Assembly (NCBI RefSeq): GCF_012489685.1
Contig: NC_080041.1
Span: 34,399,780-34,463,779, forward strand
DNA length: 64,000 nt
Origin: Lotus japonicus
Lineage: Eukaryota; Streptophyta; Magnoliopsida; Fabales; Fabaceae
Direction: 5' to 3'
Position 1 is the stretch's first letter. Each line of letters begins with the position of its first letter. The notes beneath the pieces are model-generated. The model did not search any database. It was given only the letters and a program-made list of their open reading frames with translations, and had not been told where the DNA came from. A program made the position numbers and the translations under genes. This document shows, one piece after another, positions 1 through 12,071 of this stretch.

Positions 1-1304
1 GCTCCAAAGGTAGAAGACTAGAAAAGAGACCAAATCTTATGAAGTTAGTTAGAAATATAAGGAAGCAGGTGAACCTTCATATAGTTGTCATCTCTCCGTT
101 GTTTGTTATGTTGGGTATTATATGTTGTTTCTAGTTTCTGTAACAAGTTTTAATTGTTTTCATATAAAATGGCCAAGTGCAGTTTCAAAAGTTTGTAACC
201 ACTCATATATTATGGTGGAGAGGTCTTGCACAGTTTTTGGAAGTTAAAGGATACATCATGGAAGGAGATGACAAGGTATTCTTGCTTTAACTAGAAAAAA
301 CCAATCCTTGTATATCAATATTGCAAGTTCAGAATCAAACTGTATGCTATTTGTTAAGCTTTTTCTATCTTTGGTTTATGATTGCTAAATGAAACTTGGT
401 GTGCAGAACACCACTCCATCATTTTGTTTCCCAAAAGTGGTCATTGCAACAACTTTAATATAATATAATGCCTAACTTCAATATAGCATTGCAATAACTT
501 TTATTTGATAGCTACACACTTCATCAGTTCATCTATATTTCTCTATTGAGTAATTAAAATATATTGTCTCTTTTCAGCCTTCCTGGATATACCGTTCCGC
601 CGTTGCCGAGGGTATCCTTTAAGAGGTAGTGAGGTACCCACATCTCTTCTTTTGCAGAATTAAGTTACTCTCTCTATTCTTCTTAAAAGAAATGATTTGT
701 CTCTTAATATGAATGTTGTTCTATATGAGAGAACTTAGTGTTATTCTATTTGTTGATACAACTTAATGTGATGCAATTTGTAGAAAGATGTGTGGTTCAA
801 CGGCTGTTTTTATGTGTTTTACTTTTGTCTTAATAAAGATGCAATTTGTCGTATTTAAAATTTTTGTTTTGATGTAAAAGTTGAAAGTGCGTTGCTTCTT
901 TAGATTTCTTCTCTATGCTGGTTTTCTTACTTATTTATTGGTTTTACTTGGTTTCATCAGTAGAAGAGTGCCTATAGTTTTTCTATGGGAGTATTCAAGG
1001 GCAAAACAAGGTCATTGGCGGCGGTTACAACCGCCGCTATATTATCAAGTAGCTTGGCGGCGGTTTAAACCGCTGTTAGGTCCTAAGATTAATCCCGTTG
1101 AATCAGTGCTTATGGCGGCGGTTTCAACCGCCGTTAAATATTTAGCGACAGTATGCGCGGCGGTTCCTCAAACCGCCGGTAAAGTTGTCCGCGACGCTCA
1201 ACTTAGCGGTGGTTGGCCAACCGCCGGGATTAATTTTTAGCGGCGGTTTTAACCGCCGCCGGTCCTACTTACAACCGCCGCCAACAGTCAGTTTTCTTGT
1301 AGTG
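1..1304. mobile_element. CACTA (En/Spm-like) transposon, terminal portion
   Basis: The block ends at 1291-1304 with GTTTTCTTGTAGTG, the inverted form of a CACTA terminus (CACTACAAGAAAAC). Dense GGCGG/CCGCC-type subterminal repeats precede it. The three bases after the terminus, TCA (1305-1307), are the expected size for a CACTA target duplication, but the other end lies outside the window and cannot be compared. From 1 to about 1000 the sequence is AT-rich with no recognisable transposase domain, so it may be an internal or 3' untranslated part of the element. The element sits inside a Copia integrase reading frame and is therefore the younger of the two. Confidence 0.8.
1010..1285. repeat. 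CACTA subterminal repeats (GGCGGCGGTT family)
   Basis: GGCGGCGGTT and its complement AACCGCCGCC recur, often as palindromic pairs such as GGCGGCGGTTACAACCGCCG. In CACTA elements, clustered subterminal repeats of this kind are the binding sites for the TNPA-type protein. The open frame through this stretch is a by-product of the repeat and not a gene. Confidence 0.75.
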
Positions 1305-3480
1305 TCAGCCTATGATGAATACCAAAGTCCTCGAGGAAGTTAGGAAAAACTCTAAACTCACCCCCCCAGTCAGTTTGCAAGGCTTTAATTTTAGCATTTA
1401 ATTGCAATTCAGAAGAAGCTTTAAACTGGTGAAAAGCAGAAATAGCCTCTGATTTGGCTTTCAGAAGATAAATCCAAGTATATCTAGAATAGGCATCTAT
1501 GAAAGTAATGTAGTAAAGATAACCAGATGAAGAAAGAGAGGGTGAGGGCCCCCACAAGTCACTATACACCAATTCCAGTGGAGGAGTATATTCAGTAGTA
1601 GACAAAGAAGATGGCAGTCTATGAGACTTGCCCATAACACAAGCTTTGCAAAAATCAACATCCATTTTATTTGAAACTGGAATTTTACAGAATTGTAGAG
1701 CTTTCCTAAGAACATTTAGACTAGGATGGCCTAATCTAAAGTGCCACAAATTGGCAGTACAAACAGAAGAAACAACACTGGGTTGCTCAACAGGAGCAGG
1801 ACCACTAGATGAAACACTAGTATGAACATACACTGGATGTTGAACTGGAGCAGACAAGCTAACTGGAAGATGACTCAGCTTAAATTCATGAAACTTGTAA
1901 AGACCATCAGCTCCAACAGAACCTTGCAGAAGAACTTTGCTAGAGGCATGAGATTTAACACAACAATAGTAAGGATGAAATTCAAAGAACACCCCATTAT
2001 CCCTTGCAAATTTGCTAACACTGACTAAGTTTTTGGTAATAGAAGGGACATGCAAAATATTATTAAGAACAAGACAAGAAGATAGAGTAGAGGAACCAAT
2101 ACCACTGATAGGCAGCCCTTGACCATTCCCAACAAACAACTGATCCTGCCCTGCAAAAGGTGTGAACTGGTGAACATTCTGAGATTCTGAAGTAACATGG
2201 TGGGAAGCCCCTGAGTCAGGATACCAGTGTTGAGTAGGAGATGTTGCTTGTGGTGTAGAAGTGGATGTCTGAAAAGCAACATGTGCCTGAGCATAACCCA
2301 TAGGAGAAGAAGCAGGGCCTCGATATGGTACTCCTGGAGAAGAAGCCATAGGAGCATAGCCAGAGGGAGCTGGAGGATAGCGTGGAGGCCACTGAGATGA
2401 TGAATGTTGCCAAGGTGAGGACACATGAGCACTCCATTGTGAATTCCACTGAGGTGTAGAAGACCACTGTGAGTTAGAGTTCCATTGAGGAGAAGAATTC
2501 CACTGTGAATTCTGTGGCGGTTTCCGTGGCACAAAATTAGGATTGAACCTGCGATAGCACTGCCAGACATCATGACCAAATTTGTAGCAAAGTTGACACT
2601 AAATAGAGCTACGACCACGACCTCGTGCTCCTCTTCCTTGAGAGGATCCACGACCATGTCCAGAAGAATCATACGAGTCCATAGGATTAGAATCCTGAGA
2701 TTCACCCTAAGAAGTGGTGTGCGAAGCACTCTGTGTCGAAACAGTAGAAGAAGACAAAGAAGGTTGAGGATTGGAGAGTGCAACATTCACAGAGATCTCA
2801 CCAGTAGCAGAAGGTGTATGATACTTGCCAAGTCGCGCCTCCTTCACGAGCAACAGAGCCTCGAGTTCATCGATCGAGTGCTCTTCAAAGCGAGTGCTGA
2901 TGAGAGTTATGAGATCCTCATAATCCGAAGGCAGTCCTTGAAGAATAACATCCAAATGCTCGCGAGGTGAGATTGGATCTCCAATCACAAACAAAGAGTC
3001 AATGATACTCTTGATTTGGAGCAGAAACTCAGAAATCGTGCGATTGCCCAAAGTCGCACTTCGCAACTCTGTGCGCAACTGCGTTGATTTCGCACGAGTT
3101 TGACTGTGGAAAAAGGAATGAATCTTCTCCCAGAGTTGAAACGAATGAGCACATCCAATCATGCGAGAGAGAACTGGAGTAGAAAGTGACGATTGAAGCC
3201 ATGAAAGGAAGTATTGATCCTTCGATTCCCAAACAGAGTATGCGGGATTGAGAGTTCCAGCAACGCGATCGCGTTCCGTCGTAAACCGAAGAGGAATTTC
3301 TGGATCTTGAACCAGAACATGAAGATTGTGAGCCTTGATGATCGGTTCCACTTGCTGTTTCCACAACAAGAAATTACGATCAGAGAGTTTCTCAGAAATC
3401 GTATATGTTGACAGAGATGGCAGCTTGAAGCGGTGCGGTGGAGGCGGAGACGCCGGTGGAGGCGGCGTAACTGCTTCCAT
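1305..3480 (-). pseudogene. Copia gag-pol polyprotein, broken and truncated
   Basis: The ATG at 3478-3480 opens a frame that can be followed without frameshift to the CACTA junction at 1305. Two in-frame TAG codons (2707-2709 and 2599-2601) break it. Gag occupies roughly the first 250 codons. A zinc knuckle of CX2CX4HX4C form lies directly after the second stop. The protease motif DSGASHHVT follows about 110 codons later, then a GAG-pre-integrase HHCC zinc region and the start of the integrase core (a first catalytic Asp in SDLWGPSP and a second in TDWGGEF). The frame then runs five codons into the CACTA terminus and stops. The product cannot be functional. Both stops are TAG, the expected outcome of C-to-T change at a methylated plant repeat; that cause is inferred. 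Confidence 0.85.
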
Positions 3481-3499
3481 GGTCCGCGGGAAACGGTTA

Positions 3500-3513
3500 G
3501 GCTCTGGATACCA
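3500..3513 (-). other. Copia primer-binding site
   Basis: On the minus strand the sequence reads TGGTATCCAGAGCC, one inserted base away from the tRNA-iMet complement TGGTATCAGAGC used by most plant Copia elements. It lies just inside the LTR. Confidence 0.7.
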
Positions 3514-3514
3514 T

Positions 3515-3533
3515 AACAGAAAACCAGAAAGGT

Positions 3534-3578
<45 letters not shown>

Positions 3579-3739
3579 ACAATTGAATCTGAATCTGTTA
3601 TTGTATTATTGAAAGGTGAATACAACTATGACTTAACTACTATATTTATACTAGAAGCAAAGCTTCTTACACAAGCTATTATTATTCTACTCTAATACTT
3701 TGTAGCGCGCATAATCTATATTGATGTTTTTGTTCAACA
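3515..3739 (-). repeat. Copia 5' LTR (short, about 225 bp)
   Basis: On the minus strand the LTR begins TGTTGAACA (3739 downwards), contains a TATA-like CTAGTATAAATATAG, and ends next to the primer-binding site. A (GA)n/(CT)n run at about 3535-3573 lies near its transcribed end. No second LTR is in the window to confirm the limits. Confidence 0.6.
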
Positions 3740-3832
3740 CCTCCTACCATTTCTTCCTCCTTAATTCTTATTTTCATAGTTTTAATATGAGTTTCTAAAC
3801 TCCTTAGTTAGTTTTAGGATTTTTCAAAAATG

Positions 3833-4260
3833 ATATATATATATATATATATATATAGTTGATAAATATCCCCTCTCAACATGAGTACAGTAACCAAACC
3901 AACATTACATCAAAAACCCTCCAAAGACCTTAAAAACCCATCAAACATACATAACAATCCCTAACGTCCGCACTATTAGGAAAAACCCCTATTAGAAATG
4001 AAATGCAGCGACCGGTTCAACCGAACAAGATCCCCGCACGATACCTACCAAACAAAGATCCAACCCAACCATGCAGACCAAAAGACCCAACAAAAAAAAC
4101 CAATGTTGTAGTGTTGAGACCCAAAGTCTAAAGAACCAGGAAAAAAAACAACCACTAGGAAAGACAAAAGGACCGGATGAGAAAACTAAGGACAACAGCG
4201 TCAACATTGCCTCCAGACCTCCTCCATACCGCTGTAGTAAGTAGTAACCATCAAGGAGAA
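3833..4260 (-). mobile_element. Possible LINE 3' untranslated tail with (TA)n end
   Basis: Read on the minus strand, this is a G/T-rich stretch that ends in GGGGATATTTATCAAC followed by a (TA)n run (3833-3857). Several plant LINE families end in this style, and the LINE relic at 26318-26612 has a similar G/T-rich 3' region. No conserved protein is visible. The short open frame at 3992-4207 looks like untranslated sequence. Confidence 0.3.
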
Positions 4261-4562
4261 CAATTTATCAGAACCCGCAAGAAGCAAAACGCTGAGGCTG
4301 GAAGGAAACCTTAATCTTAGGATTTTTAATATTATTGTGTTTGAAAACCATTCGGTTTTTAATAAATTCTGTTTTTCTATTCAAGTTGATTTATGTTCTT
4401 TAACTATTGCGTTTCTTGAATATTATTTTGATTTTGAAGATTTTCGAATTGAAAGTAATTGCGTTTAAATTATTATCCAAGTGAGTTGAGCCAGTTAAAG
4501 AATTCTTTAACTGGTGATGAGATGATGAAGTGATTGTGAATTTGTTCTATAAGAACATAGAT

Positions 4563-4965
4563 CACTACTAGAAAAAGTACATTTCACATCAGTTATTTTA
4601 GAGTTTTCACATCGGTTTGCGTCCGATGTAAGCAAAGGTGATGTGGTATGTCCTCACCTTTTCACATCGGTTATACAACCGATGTGGAAAGTACTTTTTC
4701 ACATCGGACGTCTAATATAACTGATGTGAAATCTATACATTTCACATCGGTTATGATGCCAACCGATGTGAAATGTATACATTTCGCATTGGTTCTTTTG
4801 CCAACCGATGTGAAATATATACATTTCACATCAGTTATGTTGCCAACCGATGTGAAATGTATAGTTATGCTGCCAACCGATGTGAAATGTATACATTTCA
4901 CATCGGTTCTTTTGCCAACCGACATTTCACATCGGTTATGTTGCCAACCGATGTGAATTCTTTTT
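4563..4965. mobile_element. CACTA left end with ACATCGGTT subterminal repeats
   Basis: It starts at 4563 with CACTACTAGAAAAAG, a CACTA terminus. Eighteen or more copies of an ACATCGGTT-type repeat follow in both orientations, most of them extended to TTTCACATCGGTT or AACCGATGTGAAA. I could not find a matching right terminus, so this is a truncated or decayed element, or only its end survives. Open frames on both strands here are repeat artefacts. Confidence 0.7.
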
Positions 4966-5026
4966 TTTTATTTACATATTTTTGCATTTTTTTCACACTA
5001 ATTTGAGCCGAAATTTTTTACATCAC

Positions 5027-5640
5027 GCTTTTTTTTGAAAGGAGAAATAGATATATTGACAAAAAAACCTTGGGAACAAACTCTCCCAAGTAAGGATAAA
5101 AAACATAGCATCTCTTAAAAGAAAAGAATAGCATAAAAAAGAAACAATAAAAACAAGAAGCTACAACTAACTAACTGATAACAAAAAACAACAAACTGCA
5201 GCTGCATAACAACAACATAACACATATCAGCAAGGATCCAGGTAGACATCACTGCAGTAAATCGCAGCACCCTTTTAGAGTCCTAGCAGCAAGTAACCAC
5301 CCCTCAAAGGCCATAAACGACTGAAATTTCTGCATTAACCATCATCTCGGAGTACAATAGTTGAAATCACGACAGCAGCTTGCTTGTACACCAAATTCTA
5401 AAAACACCAGCATGGACCACAATGGACTAGGAAGCACAACACACCAAGCAATCATATATCAGCAGCAGCAAGCATCAGACATCTTCCACTCACTCACACA
5501 ATGAAAGCAAAGGTATATAAGTAGCAAAAGCGAACCATATCAAATGCATCAATTCAGTGCAGAAACAGAAAACCTCCAGTAGCAGAATTGATAAATAAAC
5601 CTCTGCAGTCCAACCACCTTTAGCACGTCTTATAGGGCCA
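5027..5640 (-). other. Unassigned, possibly LINE-derived 3' fragment
   Basis: On the minus strand the sequence ends in CTATTTCTCCTTTC followed by an A run (5027-5035 on the plus strand), like the 3' end of a plant LINE. The body has no detectable coding capacity. This is only a resemblance. Confidence 0.25.
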
Positions 5641-7084
5641 GTGATCCTCCTGTACATAAAATTATTCACATGAGAAAAATCAATATATGAACATCACACT
5701 GAAGATTTGTCAAAATAGATAAATTTTCCACTAGTATAATGGGAGTTAGCTACTATTGAAGAATGGGAAATTAAGCCAATGCCAGATAGGCATAAAACAT
5801 GCAATCAAGCAAGCTTCCCTCAAGGTTCAACAGGATGATCACATTTCTAAGTTGAGGCTCCATAGCACTGATGCAAATTCACATCAGTCCACAAAATTAA
5901 CCTGAGAGAAGCTTGATTTGCAGGAGCTCATATATATAGAAAAGAAACACAGATAGATTAGTTTTAAAGATATTACCATGTTTTCCATCCTATGCATCTT
6001 AAAATCCTTAAGCTCGCTTTCCAAATCCAGCAAGTGACTGCTAAAAAATAGAATACTCCTTCCTCTCCAAATCCCTTCTTGATCCTGGATGCCACATTTT
6101 AGAGTGAACTTTGATATTAAAATAGTGAAACATATAATCTTTCAAAAACTAAGTTTGATTCATAATAAAAAAGATGGAAGAAGGAGAAATCATCCATACA
6201 TCTTTTGTATCAATGCGCTCAAGACTCAAGAGAACTACTTGACTATCTTGATCACCTGTTGTAAGATGATCACCAAACTTGTCAAATTAAATAGCAAGTG
6301 GGTGTTAAGAGGAGACTTGCTCAATACAGTAAAGTGCATCAGTATAGAGATTTTGAAATACTCAATTCTCAGCACACACACAGAAACCTACTGATGTCAT
6401 AATTACACACAACTATTTAAATTTCTACTACTAAAAAAAGATCCCTGATAACTGATAAGTCCTAGCTCTGAGGATTCTGTTGTTAGCTTTGAGGATTTTG
6501 TGACCATAGATAGTTCTTGACATTGAAGCGGAGATTTCCAAGCTTCTTAACTTGAATGATTCATATTCTGAACGATTGTTCAGTGGAAGATCAAGATTTT
6601 CATCTCACGATTGTGAATTGAGATTTGACTGAAAGACTTGATAAAGAGCATAATAAATCTTTTATAACCAAAGATGGTTTGTTGCACTTTAATGTTATAA
6701 TCCGAGGACTAAAGTTTTCTCACCTCTGAATCAAATCCTTATAATTATTGCTTTGTTATTTTGCAATCAAATCAATAAAAACCCCCCCTCCCCCTCTTTA
6801 TTTGCTTTTATTTTACTCTAATCTCAATTAATACTTCATTGATTCCTTGTGAGAACGATCTTGGTGTTCAACACCTTGTACTGTACGTAATAACAAAAAT
6901 ACTTTGACACGCATCATAACAATGCATTCGTCATCAAACAAATGAATGGAAGAGAAGAAGAAGCAGAAGAACAAACCTGGAGAGGAACCTTATAGGTGTG
7001 AATCCAAAAGAGAAGCTCCTACTCCACAACGTGTAGGAGCGACGACGACCTCCTCCACAAAGTCAAACTCATTGCAGCGATGGT

Positions 7085-7115
<31 letters not shown>

Positions 7116-7229
7116 TTGCTTGGGACTTTAATTTGGGATTCTGAGTTAGCAAGTTAGATTAATTGATAGGGAACCTAGGTTCAATCCCATGACATGATGT
7201 TTTTCATTTTATCACATTTAGAAAAGATT
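5641..7229. other. Non-coding AT-rich stretch, no gene seen
   Basis: No frame here resembles a known protein. A (GA)n microsatellite lies at 7091-7114. Around 6450-6900 the text, including TTGTGAGAACGATCTTGG, is reminiscent of LTR sequence, but no paired LTR or primer-binding site was found. Confidence 0.4.
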
Positions 7230-7574
7230 AAAAATGAATATCATATAATAGCGATAGATATGTCAGTCGCTAAATAATCCGTCGATAATACAATCACTAT
7301 TTGCTTTGTTATTTTTATTCTACTTCTTAGAGACGAGAAGTTCGGTCGCTAATATTTCGGTCGCCAAATCAATCGCTAATAGCGACAGATATGTCGGTCG
7401 CAAAATAATATGTCGCTAATACGGTCACTGCTATTTCTATTCTACTTCTTAGGGGCAAATATTCCAGTCGCTAAATAATTCGTTGCTAATACGGTCACTA
7501 CTTTGCTTTGTTAGTTTTATTCTACTTCTTAGCGATGAAAATTTCGGTCGCTAAAGAGCGAGCTTTTGGGAGTG
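7230..7574. repeat. Decayed CACTA terminus, TAGCGAC family
   Basis: Degenerate GTCGCTAA and TAGCGAC repeats end at AGCGAGCTTTTGGGAGTG (7557-7574). This is a worn version of the right terminus of the better preserved element at 50875-55238, which ends AGCGAGTTTTTTAGCAGTG. The matching left end was not identified. Confidence 0.5.
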
Positions 7575-7649
7575 AAAATAACAACCACAAGGCCACAAAT
7601 ATAAACATCAGCATAATATTAAATAACTTAATATCACAATTCAATACCA

Positions 7650-7780
7650 ACAAGGTGTGACTTAGTGGTAAATAATCTAGATTCTTCTAAGGATAAACAT
7701 ATAAGTTTGAATTCCTAAAAAGTCATATGTAGAAGGGTATGTCACATTTTCCCGAACAAGTTGATGCATGTAAAAAATAT
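7650..7780 (+). mobile_element. Possible tRNA-derived SINE
   Basis: TGTGACTTAGTGGTAA resembles a pol III A box and AGTTTGAATTCCT, some 45 bases later, resembles a B box. No target duplication or clear tail was seen, so the call is weak. Confidence 0.3.
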
Positions 7781-7940
7781 CACCATCCATCTTATTTCTT
7801 AGTCCATTTATAACTATGATTTTATTTTATTTCCCATGCTCTGACATTTTTGCTAATTAGTTTATTTAGAACATAAATACTTATGCAAGTGTTTTTTTTT
7901 TAATTTTGGTTACAACTGGAAAAGAAAGGAAACAAACAAA

Positions 7941-10900
7941 CTAAAAGACTACATCCTGACAAAGCTGGGGCACCACCGCTGCAGGCGGAGTTTTCCACTC
8001 CTTCCAGGTCCAATTATCCTCTATAGCAAGCTTTGCCATTGCATCCGCTACCCCGTTTCTTTCCCTGGGAACATAAACTAGAGACACGTTCCAAGCCCTT
8101 GATAGCAACTCTCTTGTAGCAAGAATCTCATCTCTGTTCCAAAAGTCTTGCATATCAACATCAGTCGTGAGGACTCTCTGAGCCTCCAAGCAATCTACAC
8201 AGCATCTGACATTACGAAAGCCAAGCTCCCAAGCGTGTCACAGGCCTCTTTCCGCTGCCCTAAGCTCCGCCGTAAAAGCATTCTCTGCCCCCATCATCAT
8301 GGCGAACCCGGAAATCCATCGGCCATGACTATCACGAATGACACCACCCCCTCCCATCTTATTGAGAACCGGCTGCCAGCTTCCATCGGTGTGCAACACC
8401 ACTGTATCGTCCTCATGGCTATCACTGAAGGTGGTTTGCCGTGTGGTGCTTCCCCAACGCTCAAACTCCTCGACGTCTCTGTAAATGCGTCGTAACACTT
8501 CTCCTGGCTGCCAAGGAGTTTGCTCAAAGACAAAACTGTTACGCCATTTCCAAAGATTCCAAACAGTAGCACAAAACAAGGCTTGGTTCTCAACCTGCAA
8601 GTGAGCAAACAGCCAGAAACGCAATGGTCTTGCAGAAGGAACACTAGCAAGAGAACGTGTGAAGCGACTCCACACCCACGCGGACCCTGGGCAACGCCGC
8701 AAGACATGATCCACATCCTCTGATTGCGCCCCACACCGAACACACCCAGCGGCGCTGGCAAGGTGATTCCGGTGTCGCCTGGCGTTCGTAGGTAGCGCGT
8801 TCCGTCCTGTGAGCCAGAGGAAAAAGCGGACTTTCTCCGGAGCCTTCGCCTTCCAGATTAGATTCCAGAAACGGGATTCTGATCCCCCATCCTCAGTAAG
8901 CAAATTGTAAGCAGACCTCACAGAGTAGCTTCCATCATTCTCACAAGTCCAAAGTATTTTTTCTTCCCCAGTGTGAGCAGCCGGAACTGGAACACTCAAG
9001 ATCTCCTCTCTGATTTCATTTGGCAGCAATGTGTAAAGTCCATCAAAGAACCAAGCTCTGTCTCTCCAAACATCTTTAACTTCCAGGGCCGTATCAGTGA
9101 TATGAACGAAGGGAACCCGATTTGCCAACATACCTGTACCAAGCCAATTCGAATACCATAGTGATGATTCCCCTGCTCCGAGTTTAACACCATATCCATG
9201 GCCAATAGCATCTCGAGCCTTCAGGATGCCTCGCCACACGTAGGAGCCCCCAACTCTCATCTGCTCCGTTAGAATGGAGCCAGTTCTGAAGTATTTCTGA
9301 GACATAACCTGCACCCACAATTTATCCTTCTCGCTCATCATGCTGTGAACTAACTTCCCTAGCAAGGCTTCATTATTCTGCCGCGCACTACGGATACCCA
9401 ACCCCCCCTTAGCTTTCGGTTGGGTGAGATCATTCCAAGCAACAAGATTCCAGTTTTAAGTTTGGTCTCCTTTCCCCCATACGCACCTACGAACCAGTTT
9501 GTCCACATGATCACAAACTGCATCCAGAAGCCATAGAGATTGCATAGTGTGAACTGGCAAGGAAGTGAGCACAGATTTAGCCAAGCAAACCCTTCTAGTC
9601 CTATTCAGGAAATTATTCTTCCAAGGGGCCAATCTTGAGTGAATCTTGTCGATAAGAGGGTTAAACAGTTGTCTCGTCACTCTTCCTCTAACCAAGGGAA
9701 CACCTAGATATTTCCCAAGGTTGCTGGCCCTGGAAATACCAGCAATAGATGAAAGTTCCCTTTGCCTGTTTTTCCCTACTGCTTTAGAAAACATCATTCT
9801 TGACTTATCCAAATTGACCTTCATTCCTGAAGTCATACATAAATCCTCCATAGTTTTTTTAATCAGGTGCACTTGTTCCTTGGAGGCCTGGCAGAACAAT
9901 AATACATCATCAGCAAATAAAAGGTGAGATATACCGATTCCCTCCTTAGTAACCCGGACCGGATGCCAATCCCCACTATCCACTAACCGTTGAATCTGAA
10001 TTGCCAACCGCTCCATGCAAAGAACAAACAGATACGTCGAAAGTGGGTCTCCTTGCCGGAGCCCCCTCTGCGGTGTGAAATGTGGTAGCTTGGATCCATT
10101 CCAAAGAACTGAAATACTAGGTGTACGCACACCCCACATAATAAGCTCCACAATCCTAGGTGGGAACCCAAAATCAAAGAGTGTAGCACGAAGAAAGTCC
10201 CAATTAATTCTGTCATAAGCTTTTTCGAGGTCAATCTTCATACCCACTAAGCCGCCACCCCGCTTTTGAGTGTGGATGGTGTGCATAACCTCTTGAGCTA
10301 GAACAATCTTGTCTCTAGTACCCCTTCCCGGAATGAAACTACCCTGGAGCGGGTGTACCAAATCGTGCAAAAGAGGTCGGAACTTGTTGACTAGAACCTT
10401 TGTAATCAATTTGTAGGCCACATTGCACAGTCTTATGGGTCTCATGTCCCTAAGCCTTACCGGATTCTCCACCTTCGGAATGAGCACAAGTAAAGTATCC
10501 AAAAGCGTAGAATCCGCTCCCCCATTTAGAAAGGCAGAAGCAACCATGTGGTGGATATCTTCCCCCAGGATGTGCCAATACTGCTTGTAGAAATACGCTT
10601 GGAACCCATCCGGCCCCGGCGCCTTGAAAGAGTGCATGGACATAATACCTCCTCGAACTTCCTCCATAGTTACTGGTGCCACAAGCTTTTCCCTCTCCTC
10701 CAGTGGAATGGAAGGCGTCGGGTTCTCCATTATTTGGTTTCGTTGGACCTGAAAATCAATAGCAAACAGGTTAGTGTAAAACCGCCTTGCTTCCTCCTGA
10801 AAGGCTGTTGGTTCAGTACACCAGGATCCATCCTCCATGAGGAGCCCATGTATTTTTTTTCTCTTTCGTCGTACTATGGTTTGGGCATGAAAGAATTTTG

Positions 10901-11981
10901 TATTTCGATCTCCAAAACGAACCCAGTTCTCCCTAGACTTCTGATACCAAAGCATTTCCTCCTGGTATAGAACATCTCCATATTCTTTCTGTAATGACGT
11001 CTCCAACCTGGATAAAGATTCTGAATTCCTCCAATCTAACTCCTGCTGGATTCCCTGTAGGCGCCTCTCCACCCTCCTTTTCCTTCTATGAATGTTCCCA
11101 AACACTTGCTTATTGAACTCTATGGCTGCCTCCTTGACATTCTGAAGTCTTCCCAACACTGTATTCTCTTCTTTCCTCCAATTCGTATCCACCAAGGTCT
11201 CAAAGGAGGGGTGAGATGCCTATGCTGCTTGAAATCGAAAGGGACGAGAGGCACGCTCCCCAGACAGGGCAAAGCACCTAAGGAGAAGTGGTGAGTGGTC
11301 AGAGTACACGCGGGCAAGGTGCTCGACGTATGCCTCCTCAAACCTAACCCGCCATGCCAAATCCCCGAGGGCACGATCCAAACGCTTTGGCATGGTTCTC
11401 CTGCCATCAACTCTTCGTTCCCATGTAAACCGGGGGCCCGTGAATCCTAAGTCTATGAAGTTACAGTCCTCCATCATCGCTAGCATGCCTGATGCTCTTG
11501 TGGCTATGAACTCCCCTCCCACGACTTCCGACTGCGAGCATACCTCATTCAGATCTCCTAACGCGAGCCAGGGATGATGACACCGCTGCCGGAAGTCTCT
11601 GAGATGCTCCCAGAGCTGAGCTCGTCTGGTGGGATTAGGGCTAGCGTATAGGGCCGTGCAAACCCAAAGCCTCCCATTCAATAACACTTCCACATACACT
11701 GCCTGGTCACACGCCTCCATGTAAGTAACCACGAACGTTCTAAGAGAAGGAGCGAGAATCCAAATTCCACCGCTATGGCCCTGAGCCTCCACCTCTCGAA
11801 TCAGGTCATACCCAAGTTGGGTCCAAAAACTGGCTACCCGCTGAAACTTGCAGTGTGGTTCACACACAATCATCAACGAAGGGCGATAAGTCTGGAGAAG
11901 ATCCTCAATCCGTCGTTGTCCTCGAGCTCCTACGGCTCCACGTACATTCCAAGCGATTATGTTAAAGTCTGTACTATCCAT
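7941..11981 (-). pseudogene. LINE ORF2 (endonuclease/RT/RNase H), three in-frame stops
   Basis: A single frame of about 1,346 codons runs from the ATG at 11979-11981 to the stop at 7941. Stops at 11220, 9456 and 8238 break it, and there is no frameshift. Domains in order: an APE-type endonuclease (NVRG near the start, CEPH, GDLNEV, then SDHSPLL at about residue 240); reverse transcriptase (SFKAPGPDGF, LRQGDPLS, and the catalytic FADDVLLF); zf-RVT (cysteine/histidine cluster around CVRCGAQSEDVDHVLRRC); and an RVT_3-type RNase H (HTDGSW, then ending DAMAKLA). It would copy LINE RNA at the nicked target. With three stops it is presumably dead. Confidence 0.9.
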
Positions 11982-12071
11982 AAATACATAATGCGCAAGG
12001 TATGTCTCTAGGTCACGACTAAATCATGCCCTAGCTTGTCCCTGAGTTGGTTCTCCTGGATCAAAGGGTAC

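Larger units (their letters stand above)
1305..3739 (-). mobile_element. Copia LTR retrotransposon, 5' part, cut by CACTA
   Basis: In order on the minus strand it has a short 5' LTR, a primer-binding site like the 3' end of initiator tRNA-Met, gag, a CCHC zinc knuckle, an aspartic protease motif and the start of integrase. The integrase frame ends exactly where the CACTA terminus begins (1304/1305). Reverse transcriptase, RNase H and the 3' LTR would lie beyond the CACTA element, outside the window. This is inference from the element order in Ty1/copia. Confidence 0.85.

Noticed and set aside
881..1240. 119-codon open frame on the plus strand
   Set aside because: It runs through GGCGG subterminal repeats of a CACTA end, begins at TTG and matches no protein type I know.
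4648..4965. Regularly repeated ACATCGGTT units, superficially array-like
   Set aside because: Units alternate in orientation and adjoin a CACTA terminus; spacing is irregular and this is a plant genome, so no CRISPR array.
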